The position numbers and the translations under genes were made by a program. Under the pieces are notes generated by a model, which did not search any database, was not told the origin of the DNA, and saw only the letters and a list, made by a program, of their open reading frames with translations. DNA of 64,000 nt, taken from the NCBI RefSeq assembly GCF_002878395.1, contig NC_061121.1:45962402-46026401 (forward strand). The letters are read 5' to 3'. Source of the DNA: Capsicum annuum (Eukaryota > Streptophyta > Magnoliopsida > Solanales > Solanaceae). Shown piece after piece: positions 44,532-56,466 of the stretch. Positions within the stretch are counted from its first letter, which is position 1; the number at the start of each line of letters is the position of its first letter.

Positions 44532-46830
44532 TGTAATACTCCAAGACAGTACCCTGAGCGTACACTGTGCTTACGACCCAGAAGGACGACAAACTAACCC
44601 ATGACTGGTACGTACTGTGAGCACTGAATATAATACTAAAATATATATACGAAAGAAATCTGAAAATGCCATAAGATTCTCAAAGTACTGAAATAATAAT
44701 AACTGAGTATAACTGATAATAATATTTGAAAACTGAATAACTGACTATACTAGTTTGAAAGCCTCTAACTGTATGAATTTGGAGTTGATGGAACAAACCC
44801 CCAATGAACTTTGACTAAAATAACTACTGAACTGCTGAAATACTGAAATAGGTAAACTCTGTCCTTAAAATATAAGGACTCACCACTATAACTACTGTTG
44901 ATAGCCCGACCTGCTAAGTATGGTTAGGAACCTGTGCATCCGAACCTATGGTATAAGACATCATAGCGCAAATAAAGAGTATGCATCAGTACTTGGAATA
45001 TACTGGTATGCTAAAATAAGGTAAGGCTGATATACATGGGTTCATATACATGAGTTGATAACTGACTAAATAAATATCATAAAGTAACCAGATGAAAGTA
45101 CATGCAAAACTATAACTACTGAACATACTAAACATGCTATACTGCATATATAGATATACATCGTGTATTTGAGATTATATTAAAACTGAGTGCTAAATTC
45201 TGATGGTTGAATAACTAATAACCGATAGCCATGGTTCTGTAGAACTGACTGAGTTCTTTACTGAGTATTGATACTAAAACTTTAACTATAGAAGTGCTCA
45301 TCTAACCAACATACCCCGATATAGACTAATTTGGACCCCAGTTGAAAGGGTGTTAGCACCTTGCCACGGGATACTAACAAGGATGTGTCAACCCTAATCT
45401 GGTAGGAAGACTCATGAAATATATATATGATTGCGTCAACCCTAGTCGGGAAGGAGGACGACTTATCATATATTGGCTATGTAGTTCTATAATGCAGGGA
45501 CTGCTACTAACGGTCAAACCCTCTGCTGGCAGGAACGCCCCCATCCCTGGATTCGCTCGGTGCCGAGTCCTACTTCTAATTGAATCGATACTGAACTGAT
45601 CACTAGATTGTACTAGGCTTTACTAAACTGATGCTGATCATGTTGATTGACTGATCTGGACTGAGTTCACTAAGTTATGTTACCTGACTGAGTACTACTA
45701 TTCTCATCCTTTATTGGGACTATTCTATTACTACTAAAACTAAGTAAAAAACTATATTTTGGGTCATAAATACCCCAAGACTCGATAGCATATGAGATAA
45801 ACTCATATCACAACTTTAACAACATAATAATAGGTTACAATGCATGATTTACTCATATGGACATTTTATCAAACACTTGCAAGGCATAGTTTAAGCATGG
45901 AAATAGTTTAAACATGTAGTAATAGCATGATTTCAATGCTAAAATCACCAAAAGATCACAATGTACAATTTCTTCACTTAGATATTTTGTCAAACACTTA
46001 GGAGGCATAACCTTGTACATGGGAATGAACAACATGTTAATGCATTATGACTACAACAATCAATTCACAATTCAAGGATTTAACATGAGATCTATATCAA
46101 CCAACATACCCATTGATCTATTTTACATGAAACTCATATTTTCCTAACTTTGAAACTTAAATAACTACATAAACATGAGCATAATTCAATTCATAACATG
46201 GGAGTTATAATTTAAGTTTTGAAAAGGGTTCTTGAATTCCAAGGGTGTAAGGAAACCCATTGATGAACACCTAACATACCTGAGTGACGGAATTCGTGAA
46301 GATTGTTGGGAATTTCTTGAAACTTGACCTTGAGCTTGATGAACTAGGGTTTATTTCTTGAGAGGATTTTGGGAATAATGAATGTATTTGCCCTTTTGGA
46401 AGCTTAATTTTGTGTTTTGGCTGAATTGAGTGAGGTGAAAATAACCTAATTGCCCTTGGAAAGTCAAAATTAAATGAGTAAAATATGCCAGTAAAGCGGC
46501 AGTCGATGCACCGCGTCGATGCTGTCGATGAAATAGCCAACATGACGTGTCAAGATCACTTTGGCTTACTATTTTTGTCATCCAAACATGACTCAAATGA
46601 CGTACAAAAATTTTGAAACTCACCCAAGATGACCTATTGACATTCCTAATCATGAATCAATTTAAAAATTCATAATCTAAGGCCTAAAAGATCATAAATA
46701 AGGTCAGTAAAATATTGAGGCCAATAATAAGACTAAGTGTCAACACTTCGCTGAAATTTTCTAAGTTTGGGACCTCTTATGGAATGCTATATAGGACTGA
46801 ATTGAACTTTAACTTTTACGGGGTCTTACA
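44532..46830 (-). repeat. LTR of element 2 (coding-sense 5' LTR)
   Basis: 2299 bp, TGTAATACTCC to GGGGTCTTACA on the plus strand. It aligns along its whole length with 28328-30673. Examples are the AACTCATATCACTACTTT/AACTCATATCACAACTTT pair and the Ala-poor frames at 29661-29843 and 45853-46035, which are the same non-genic sequence in both LTRs. Confidence 0.85.
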
Positions 46831-46989
46831 AAAAGTTGAATCTTGAAGCTACTTTTTGTACTATACTTAAAGTGGAGTTTTCTTTATTGTTGAATTTGCT
46901 TATTGTACTTAAATTGATTTTTATGATCTCGGAATTAGGTTTCTTTGATTTGGTCTGAAGAAGAAAGAAAATCGAGTGAGATTTTTTTT

Positions 46990-46992
46990 TAA

Positions 46993-47026
<34 letters not shown>

Positions 47027-47217
47027 GCCTATATATATATATTTATATAAATATATGTATGTATGCATATATATATATATATTTATATATATATATATGT
47101 ATGTATGTATATATATATATTTATATATATATATGTGTGTGTGTATGTATGTATATTTATATATATATGTATATATATACATGTATATATCTATATACAC
47201 ACATATATATATATATT
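46990..47217. repeat. (TA)n-rich microsatellite with TG interruptions
   Basis: Almost pure TATATA with scattered TTTATA, TGTATG and TGTGTG pieces. Frames read through it on both strands (Tyr/Ile only) are artefacts. It lies in the right piece of the Mutator-like element. Confidence 0.9.
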
Positions 47218-47629
47218 AAGATGAAATTTCATTTTTGAGGTACGAAGATGAGATAGTAAGGAGTATGGTGTTGTATATTTGTTGGGGATTTCGTTCGATT
47301 AATGTTGATAGAAAATTTGAATTTGGAATTGGAGAATTCAGATAGAAAGAGTATAGGAAGAGATTGAGATTCAAGAGAATGTTGAATTTGGTACAACAAC
47401 AGATAAAGATTCAACTCAAGAAAATCGACTTTTTTTTAACATGAATGAAGTTGAATTTGAGATTTTTGATGATGGAGTTTTAATTCATTTATATTTTACT
47501 CCAATGGTGGGTAGTTGCAGATAAGGGAAATAGGGGAGGGGGTGTTGGGGTTGAATAAGAAAATATGTTGAGGTGGTGGATGGTTGGCAGATGAGGGGAA
47601 AGGGGTGGCTGTTGAAGATTTTTTTGAAA

Positions 47630-47633
<4 letters not shown>

Positions 47634-47669
<36 letters not shown>
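47634..47669. repeat. (TA)n microsatellite near the Mutator-like element's right TIR
   Basis: A perfect TA run of about 17 units. It pairs with the run at 27957-27982 as part of the extended inverted ends. Confidence 0.85.
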
Positions 47670-47674
<5 letters not shown>

Positions 47675-48916
47675 TATTTTTAAAAATGAGATTTTTTACG
47701 TGGCTCCATCGTGAAATTGACGTGGCGCTGATGTGTAGGCACATGTAATACACTCTCCGTTGTGAGAGTGGTATTATCTATTTAGGGTGGTAAATAATTC
47801 ATGTAAAATTTGTTTAGAGGGGTAAATAATTATCTATAGTGTTAAAGTGCTAAAGTAAGTTATGGCGACAAGTTCAGGGGTGAAATGATGACTTTTCTCT
47901 ATTCGAAACTTTGGTACAGTAAATTTGGTATTCAATTTTTAAAATCATTATACCATTATCATTCCATATTAATGTGGTATGGTTTGGTATTTTGATGTTC
48001 AGTTTCAGTATTTTGTAGTATGATAATCGGTAACCATAGTTTGTTCAACTTAGATAATATGTACTCGTATACTAGAGTATTATTACTTCAACTTTTTAAA
48101 AGCAAGTTTTAGTTGTATCGTAAATACATATTACACATGTATAAATATTCAAAAAGAAGTACAAACAACCCCTTTGTTAGTCAATTACATAAAAAAATAT
48201 TACAATCAAGATAGAGTAGCGAAAGTTTCAATGTCTAAATATTTTTATACTAATACTAAATAGTATATATGTTAATAGTTTATATAAGTTATTTATGTAA
48301 CTCTATACTTTGGTATGGTATTCGGTATTTCGGTATGTCATTTATAAATATCGAATACCGTATCATATACAAAAAAATTTAAAATATATATCATATACCA
48401 TACCAAATACCATAATATCAAAATTACGGTATCAAAAATTTTTGTTCGGTATATATCATACCATGACCACCCCTAATTATCATTTCTAGTGTTTAATTGA
48501 ACATTTTTGTTAGCATTAATATTGATTTGAGATTTATTTGAGTTACTAATATTTGTGGGCTATAAACTTATTTGATCATTCAAATTCGAAGTTTAAACTT
48601 AAAGTAATAGGTTGAAAGATAAAAACCCATGGAAAAGTTTAAGAAATATTTTATAAATTACATAATAGTAATACTTTTAAACTTGTACAAATATAATATC
48701 GGGTGGTTCAGTCTAATTTAACTTTTTTTAGTTAAAACTGAGCCAAATCAATTATAGTCAAATTATTTTTTCAACACCAATTCAAGTTAAATTAAATTAT
48801 TAGTCAATTTTTTTTTCACAATTTGACTCAATTTGCGGTTTGGTGTGATTTGGGGTTCGATTTTATTCAGCCTACCTACTGAATGTCCTAGTAGTGCTAA
48901 TCACCCCTCTTTCATA

Positions 48917-49289
48917 TCTCCTGAAAATTTGAAAAAATTGACACGGTGTACTAGATAATACATATAATTGGTATATAGTAATCACATTTTAAAAAGTTGA
49001 CATAAAATAATTATTTCACATATTTTCGATCAAAATATTAGCACTATGCAGACTTATAATCATTTTTCTTAAGTATAGAAAAAAGTATATAGTACATTCT
49101 CTCTCTTTTAATTTTCAATCACTATTTCTTCTTACCAATTAGCAAAAAGAAATAATTGAAATCGTCACTTTCTGAATTAGCAAATGATATTTAACTATGA
49201 TTATTTTCCTTTGAAAGGGTATTCCTCGAAATTCACCATCTACAAGTTCTTTTCCCAAAGTATTTTCTAGGAGCTATGGACAATACCTC
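48917..49289. other. AT-rich spacer, no gene seen
   Basis: No recognisable protein or repeat end between the outer hAT-like element and the next retrotransposon remnant. Confidence 0.4.
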
Positions 49290-50625
49290 AATTTTTATTC
49301 ACAGAATAAATTTGTATACATTTATTTTTGTTGGTATTTGTTGGTCCATAAGGATGAGTTGATTCAAAATGTACTTGTTGAAGCTCATAGTTCGCGATAT
49401 TTTATTCATCCAGGTGTAACCAAAATGTACTGTGACTTGATGATACTTTATTGATGGCCTGAGATAAAGAATGACATAGGGGAGTGTGTATCCAAATGCA
49501 ACACCTATAAGTAGATAAAGCATGAGAATTAAAGGCCTGTGGGTTTGCTCCAAAGGATTCCCATTCTCGAGTGAAAGTAAGAGAGAATAGCTATAAATTT
49601 CGTGGTAGGCCTTCCTAGGATCTTGGGAAAACATGACTCGATTTGGGCCATATAGACAGATTGACTAAGTTAGCCAATTTCATTCCGATTAGAGTAGACT
49701 ACAGCTCTAAGCAGCTGGCAAGATCAATGCAAGGAGATAGTGAGGCTATAGGGTGCCATTTTCCATTATTTCAGATAGAGGTATGCAATTCACTTCTATA
49801 TTTTGAGACAGGTTGCATGAAGAGTTGGCCACCCAACTAAATTTTAGTAGAACTTTTCATCCTCAAACTAATGGATAGTCGAAAAGGATGATTTAGGTGC
49901 TTGATGATATGTTAAGGGCATGTGTGATGGACTCCGGTGGCCATTGGGTCAAGTTTTTATCGTTATTTGAGTTTTTATACAACAAAACCTATCACTCTAG
50001 TATTGATATATCTCTATTTGAGGCACTCTATCGAAGAAGGTGAAGATCACCCATAGAATGGTTTAAGGCTGGAGATGTAAAGCTTTTAGGTACGGATTTG
50101 GTGAAGAAATCTCAGGAAAAGGTGAGATTTATCCAAATCAAATTATTGGAAGCTAGAGTAGGCAAAATAAATATATAGACCATAAGGTGAAGGATATGTC
50201 TTTCAATTTTGGTGAGCAAGTATTGTTGAACGTGCCTTCTATGAAGGGAGTCATGATATTTGGAAGAAGGTTAAGCTTAGCCCTTGGTATACTAGTCTAT
50301 TCAAGGTTCTTGAATATATGGGTCGAGTAGAGTACAGGTTGGCATCCATCTAGTGTTTCATATATCTATGCTTAAGAAATACCATATAGATGGGGAAAAC
50401 ATAATCAAGTGGGATTCAATTTTATTAAAAAAGGATCTTACTTATGAAGAGGAGCCAATTGTTATTCTTGATCGATATATCCAAAAGTTGAGGACAAAAT
50501 AGATTTGATTGGTAAAAGTCCAGTAGAAGCATCACCTAATTGAGGAAATTACTTGGAAAATCATGAAGGACATACAGAACAAGTACCCTCACTTGTTTGA
50601 GGATATGAGGACTCTTGTTTTTCTT
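49290..50625 (+). pseudogene. Ty3/gypsy pol remnant: integrase and C-terminal region, 5'-truncated
   Basis: Plus strand, spread over three frames. Zinc region with LVEAHSSRYFIHPGVTKMYCD and CVSKCNTYK (49370-49510). Core with INFVVGLPRILGKHDSIW (49590), then in another frame DRLTKLANFIPIRVDYSSKQ (49660). FHPQTNG near 49860. MLRACVMDSGGHWVKFLSLF and YNKTYHSSIDISLFEALYRR (49905-50040). SPIEWFKAGDVKLLGTDLV. C-terminal fragments reading YEEEPIVILD are near 50440, in line with the related PVAIID motif. No LTR, gag or RT lies upstream, so the element is truncated at about 49290. Many stops show that it is old. Confidence 0.75.
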
Positions 50626-50688
50626 AACTTGGCTCATTTTTGTTATTTTGATTGTTAGGAGACAAATAATGGATAAATTAGTATATGT

Positions 50689-53600
50689 TGTAATGACCTT
50701 TTTCATAGTTACGGATAAATCTAACCTACAAAAATTTGGGTTAAGTTTTTTCCCAAATTAAAATTTAAAAATTCAGGTTAGGTTAGTCTTAGACAAAATT
50801 TGAGTGAAGTATGATCTAGGGAAATCCAGTAATGAATTAGTAAATATAATAAATTTTAGCATGATTTTATGTTAGTTAAGACAATAAGGAATTTGTAGGA
50901 CTCTTCAAAAGTGAATTCTGGTAAGTTGAATTCCCAATATCGAACTTGATATGAAGGAGTTCGTCTGAAATATCATGGTTTGAGGATGCATTGTGAAGAA
51001 GACAAAATTGGCAGCCATCCCACGTTTCTACCTCACCCACCAGTTATAGCAGATGGAAGCCCACTAAGGAGCAATCGCTAACAAAAAAGTTTCAGCTATT
51101 GTAGGAGTCAAAGTTGGTCACCCCGCTATAGAAAGCGTATTCCGTTATAGTGATGCCACTATAGCAGGATCGAATCACTATAGTCGGGTAAATCATTGCT
51201 ATCTAATTCATAAAATTCCCCCAGAATAGCTTATTACTTCTAAACTCATTTTGGGAAAGGTCTTAGGCAATTTAGAGTGATTTCACCTATTTTCCCTAGA
51301 ATTCTTTGTAAAGATAAGTTATCCCTATTAACTAGTTTTGGATTTCTAAATCTTACAATCACTATTTTATGAGTTTTAGGGAGGGTTTAGTTTTACCTAA
51401 CTGAAGTTTCTAGAGCAAGTGGGTAAATTGGGTATAAAACCTTTGGATTTTAGTTAAAAGTAGATAATTTACTCTAGCATGAATATATTTCATTAAGGTT
51501 AATTTATAGTTTTAAGGTGATTATGGTAGGAAAGTCCTAGAATGAGGAAAATAATCATAAAATTGGCCTTGAAATTTGGGATTAGGCTATAATCCTTGAT
51601 ACTATAAGTCATTTGATTAATTATGTGTTATATTCCTATTTTCTTACACCACAATCAAGCTGAGGTAGTAAGAAAAGGAAAAGTTCAAGTTTGTTAGAAC
51701 ATTTCAGTTTTGGATCGAGGTAGATAATGGTTTCTACGTAGTTTAAACCAAATTTATTTTATGTATACATACTAACTGTTTCTTAGTATTGATTGTACAA
51801 TGTTTGTTCAAAAAAAATGAATGTTTGATATCCTAAGTGTCAATTGCATGCAGTGAACTTACATGTAAAGCATGTTTGTTGTTACAAGTGTTATTTTTCT
51901 ATTCATTGTGGTTGTGGTTGTTATGATAACTGCCATTATTGTGAGATTTAGCGATATTTAGATATTTAAAGGGATTGATTGGTATAAGATTGGTAGACAC
52001 TTGATGTTTGGGATTTAGTACATGGACAAGAGCTCGTTCCCTAAATGTTATGACTAGTGGACATCCACAAGACCCTTAACATGCATGTATAAGGTACAAG
52101 TGAGTATGACAGATCTATGAATGAACTGATGATTTGTGTTTTCTTGATTATATTGGTTCCTTGAGTGAATCAAACTTAAGTGTTGTCATTATTATGTTGG
52201 TTTCTTAAGTGAACTGGGTTATGTGCTTAATTTTTATGGTTGGTTTCCTTATATAAATTAAGATGTATGATATTTGCCTTGTTATTGTTCTTTTGGATCC
52301 TTGAGTAATCGGGACTAATTGCAAATCATGACATACTCTATGTTGTCTATTACATGTGTAATTGGATATGATTTACATGATTATTATGTCATGGTGTAAT
52401 ACCCCGTATTTTTGGGCTAGTCTTTGAACCATTATTCTTACGCGTACAAGCTATAATCTAAATGATTCCATGAAAATATAAGTTTTATGATCTTTATACT
52501 CATGTTTGATTTGCTTTTGAGGTGAAAAATGTTCATAAGAATCACTTTGAATAAAGTTGAGCTTAGAGACTTTGATTCGTCCAAAGTTTGGCATTCAATT
52601 CTACAAGGGTCTAATTTAAATGTGTATAACTTTTTTATATACATAGAATTTTATAGCTCAAGACCCACCAAATTATAGATAATTGAATTAGCTTTCCAAC
52701 AACACCAATTTATCTTAAATTTGATACCTGAGCAAAAATTTATGGTATTTTTCGTGTGAGGTAGTAAGCCAATACGATAGCGACGCGACGCATCAGTCAG
52801 CGTATTATGGAACTGTTTCACATGGTATTTTACTTTCTAAAGGGTATAGGGGAACTTTGGTCGCTTACCCTCACCCAAATCCGCCCATAATACTTGATTT
52901 CAGCCTCTAAAAGCAATATACACTCAATTACTCATCTTTTCTCTCAAAGAAAAATCATAGCCTCCTCAAAAACACCAAGAACTTCATCAATTTTTATTCA
53001 AGAAAAGTAAGAACGCAAGTTTTCTAATTCAAAAATGCTTTCAAGATTGTGTTTCTCCTTCAAGATTAAAGCTTTAAGGTATGAGGGAGTTTATCCATGG
53101 GTCCTCTTTCACCCATGGAGCCCAAAAATCCTTTTTATTTTAATAAAGAATAAATTTTCCATTATTGGGGTATTTTGTGTGTTCAAGAGAGATTGAAGTT
53201 CATGTTTTCATGGTGTTTTTAATTTAATTCAGCCCATGTATAATTCCATGCAAGATTTTAAATTCCTCATTCTATGAATTTGAATTTTCTATGCTTTATT
53301 CAAGTAAATTCCATGATAGATCCTAAATTCATGATGTTTAGCAATATTCTCATGTTTTAAATTTATGCTTTTCACATGTTTGATGAAATTTCCGTATCAT
53401 GTTAAGTTAATTTCAAGATGAATCCCCAAGCTATGAACTTTGCCATGTAACTCTACTATGAACTTTACATGTTTTGATGAAACACTCATGTCCTATTTCA
53501 AGCGAATTACATGTGAATTCTCCAATTCATGATCTTAGTTATGTAATCATGCTATGCTCCCATCTTTAAGATATTCCCATGTCCAAGTTCATGATCCCTA

Positions 53601-56466
53601 TATGTTTGGCAAATTGTCCTATATTAAAGTATTAATCTCCATGTACTTGATAGAATGCTCATGTGAATTGAATAGGTTAATCATGACACTTTACCATGTG
53701 TTCTCATTCTTGTAAAAGTCCATAACCTCTAAGTGTTTGATAAAATATCCCAGTGAATAAATTGTGAATAATTGACTATGGCTATGCTTTTCAAGATCAT
53801 GCTATGCTTTAATTTTCTGCTATCGAGTCCTGGGGGTATTCAATACCTGAAAATATAGCTGCTTACCTTGAGCTATAGTAGTTATAAAATAGTCTCAGTA
53901 GTGTCACGAACAGTAGTACTTAGTAATTAGTCATAGTCTCAGTTCAGAACTTATTGACAGTTAACAAAACTTAGTAGTATTTTGTCAGTTAGCCGGACCC
54001 AGTAAACTCAGTTCATTTTAGTTAGAAAACATAATCAGTAACAGTTTAGTCAAGCCCAGTACCATATAGAAATCAGTTAGTGTCTATTTAGTTGGGAGTA
54101 GGAATCAACACCGAGTGAACCCAGGGATGAGGGCATTCCTGCCAGCAGAGGTTTTGACCCTTAATAGCATTCCCTATGTTACAAAACTATGTAGCCAGCA
54201 TAGGTTGATATATCTTCCTGCCATATTAGGGTTGATACATCTCATATGAGTTTTCCTGCCAGTGAAGGTTGATGAAATATCTTCCTGTTAGAGAGAATTA
54301 ACTCACAACTTTGTCTTTACCCATGGCACGGTACTGACACCCTTCCAACTAGGGTTATAGGTTGAAACCCAATCCATTCAAAGAGGGGCTTGCCAATTAG
54401 ATGATTACTTCCCATAATATCAGTTTTAGTTACAAACTCAGTATAGAACTCGGTTTAGTTCTACAGAATCAGGACTATCAGAAATAGTCACTCAATTAAC
54501 AGTAATACAGTATCAGTAAACTCAGATATCAGTCATTCAGTTTTCAAAACACATTATCCTGTTTTAATGTGATCTTAGTTACAGTCTCAGTTATAGTCCC
54601 ATGTACAGTCTTAGTTACCGTCTTAGTCACAGTGTCAGTCGAGTAATTAGATAAGTAACTCAGTTTAATTTCAGGTTTACTTGATCATAACGTATAGTTA
54701 TCAATTATTTAGTTGTCAGTATTTTAGTACCTTAGTTTACAGACTATTTCAGAATCATGTTATACTTTTGGTCTTGCATTCTCAAATAATACATTTTTTA
54801 TGAATTCATACTCAGTTATCTCATGTTACTCAGTTAGACCTTATCTTATATGCATAATAGTCTACAATTTCAGTCCTGTTATTCAGACTAAGTACAGTTC
54901 AGTCTTCTATGCCCAGTATTTAGCTATCAAATATTTAGTTAATTAGAAGTTAGTATGTTTATGCATTCGTGCTCAGTGAATTGTGTATTCATATCCTCAA
55001 TTTATGTCAGTCTTCATCAAGTAGTTTTAGACCAAGTATTCATATAGTATCCATATCTTATCATATTCCAGCTTCAATTATACTTATATCATTAAAGCAG
55101 GTTTACAAAAACTAAGTGTAGAGATTCACCATCTTATCAAAGAATGTTTGTCACTCATGATTTAAGATATTTTAGTTTTTCAATTTATTCCAGCCTATTG
55201 GTGAGTGTACTTACACTTAGCATACATGTTTTATGATTATGTATGAAATCAGTTTTACTAATTGCATTTAACCCTGCATAATCAGTACATTCCAGAAGTA
55301 CTGATCCACATATACGTCTGTGTGGCTACATTATTTCATAATGTAGGTACCATTTGTAGCCCACACATCACGATTAAACAATTGCAGATTCTAACCAACA
55401 GGTGATGAGTTTTCCTACTTTGGGAACTCCAGACAGTTCATTTATTTTCATATGTATTGATTAGTGGTAGTTGGAGGCATGTACCAGCTATCTATAGTCA
55501 GTATAGTAGAGTTTTCATAGATGTTAGTTAGAGTCAGTCATGTAATTTCAGTTTCGTCCTTCAAATTTATCAGATTGTAAAGCTTTATAAGTATTATATC
55601 TATTTTAGATTTTCAGTATAATTATGTTTTCGTACAACAGAACATCTATTTATTTTGTTATAATTCAGTTGCTTAACAGTATGCTAGTTCATGGGTTAAT
55701 TGTGATCACTTGGGGTTCCAAGAACCGTGTGACGACTAGGGGGTAGTCTTGGATCGTTACACATGGTTGTTGACTTGGAGTCTTATGGATGGTCATAGTT
55801 TGACTTGAATGGTTATCCTTGTTGACTTATATTGACTAAAATTCATGTAATACTTTTTACAAGGTTATGTGTTATGAATTTGAATTAGAGTTGTGTGATA
55901 GGGTTCAAGGTTGTCTAGTTGTACTATGTTATGGTTATATGTTCATATTTCTCATTTTGGATTGACTGATGGTCCTACTAGCACACTAATATTTTTTTCT
56001 ATGTTATACTACATGTGCTTTTTTTTTTGTTGAGTGTAGAGCATATTTTGGCGACTATTTTGCAACCTCAACTGTGATTCAGTCCGTATTAGATATAAGA
56101 GTGAGCTGCATCTTTTGGGATACTATGAGTTCTTCACTTGATTCTTTGGTCCATTGTTTTGAACTTAGATATTACTTTGATTTTGGGGATACATTATTTC
56201 TGACTTAGATATTACTTTGTTTTTGGGGTTGCATTCCCTTTTTGATATTTATTAGAATTTTGGTATGATGACTTTTAGGTTCTAGGGGATGGTTTATTTC
56301 ACATATTTCATTGTTACTTTTATTTGAGATTTTGAATATTGATTTTACTAATGAGATTGATTTAGCTCCTATTTTTGGCTAAGTGTTGGCTGGTTTATAG
56401 GGTAAGTTAGTTCTTCCACCAGTGGGTTAGTGTAAACGTCAGTCACGACAAGTTTGGATCGGGACA
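50689..56466 (+). repeat. 3' LTR of the truncated pol remnant, split by a solo LTR
   Basis: It starts TGTAATGACCTTTTTCATAG (50689), shortly after the pol end, and is interrupted at 52395. It resumes at 55762 and ends at GTTTGGATCGGGACA (56466). The two parts sum to about 2.4 kb. The start and the GATCGGGACA-type end are the expected borders for this kind of gypsy LTR. No partner LTR exists in the window, so the right border is inferred. Confidence 0.5.
52396..55761 (+). mobile_element. Solo LTR, 3.37 kb, Tekay/Del-like
   Basis: Flanked on both sides by CATGG (52391-52395 and 55762-55766). It starts TGTAATACCCCGTATTTTT and ends TTGGATCGTTACA. There is no primer site, polypurine tract or protein inside, so it is a solo LTR left by recombination between two LTRs. 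CTATCGAGTCCTGGGGGTAT (53820) and the GTTGATACATCT/TTCCTGCCAG pieces near 54230 tie it to the LTRs of elements 2 and 3. The middle (53930-55100) is dense in CAGTTA/GTCAGT short motifs. Confidence 0.78.

Larger units (their letters stand above)
28328..46830 (-). mobile_element. LTR retrotransposon 2, Ty3/gypsy chromovirus, split by element 3
   Basis: AAAAG flanks both sides (28323-28327 and 46831-46835). The LTRs are 28328-30673 and 44532-46830; the coding strand is minus. Without element 3 and its 5-bp duplication the internal region is about 5.05 kb, normal for a complete chromovirus. Gag, protease, RT, RNase H, integrase and chromodomain are all present, but with several stops and frameshifts. 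The LTRs are clearly more diverged from each other than those of element 1 (roughly 85-90% by eye in the first 250 bases), so it is older. Confidence 0.87.
20140..47899. mobile_element. Mutator-like non-autonomous element, in three pieces
   Basis: The TIRs start GAGAAAAG on both ends. Left: TTTCACCCTTGAACTTGTC, then ACTTACTTTAGCACTTAAAC. Right, on the minus strand: TTTCACCCCTGAACTTGTC, then ACTTACTTTAGCACTTTAAC. Similarity runs for at least about 75 bp. The flanks TATTTGAAA (20131-20139) and TATTCGAAA (47900-47908) are a 9-bp duplication with one difference, typical of Mutator-like elements. The pieces are 20140-20323, 27941-28327 and 46836-47899. They hold no transposase, but several (TA)n tracts and C-rich (27941 piece) or G-rich (47500 region) stretches that look like further inverted repeat. 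Confidence 0.7.
20101..48475. mobile_element. hAT-like non-autonomous element split by nested insertions
   Basis: The left end is TAGGGATGAGCAT (20101). The right end on the minus strand is TAGGGGTGGTCAT (48475), 11 of 13 matching. The flanks ATTGTCAT (20093-20100) and ATTATCAT (48476-48483) form an 8-bp target duplication with one difference, the hAT hallmark. Only 30 bp remain left of the nested insertion; 567 bp lie to its right (47909-48475), rich in GGTATGGTA/TACCATACC motifs. No transposase is present. Confidence 0.65.
19751..48908. mobile_element. Probable outer hAT-like short element, split by the nest
   Basis: The left part (19751-20092) starts TAGGAGTGTAAATGAC, then GGGTTGGTTCG. 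The right part (48484-48908) ends, read on the minus strand, AGGGGTGATTAGCAC, and holds GGGGTTCGATTT. Together they would make an element of about 770 bp with hAT-like ends. I could not find a convincing 8-bp duplication outside the ends, so the call is weaker than for the inner layers. Confidence 0.3.

Noticed and set aside
46826..47219. Long Tyr/Ile-rich frames on both strands
   Set aside because: They are translations of a (TA)n microsatellite and have no start context or composition of a gene.
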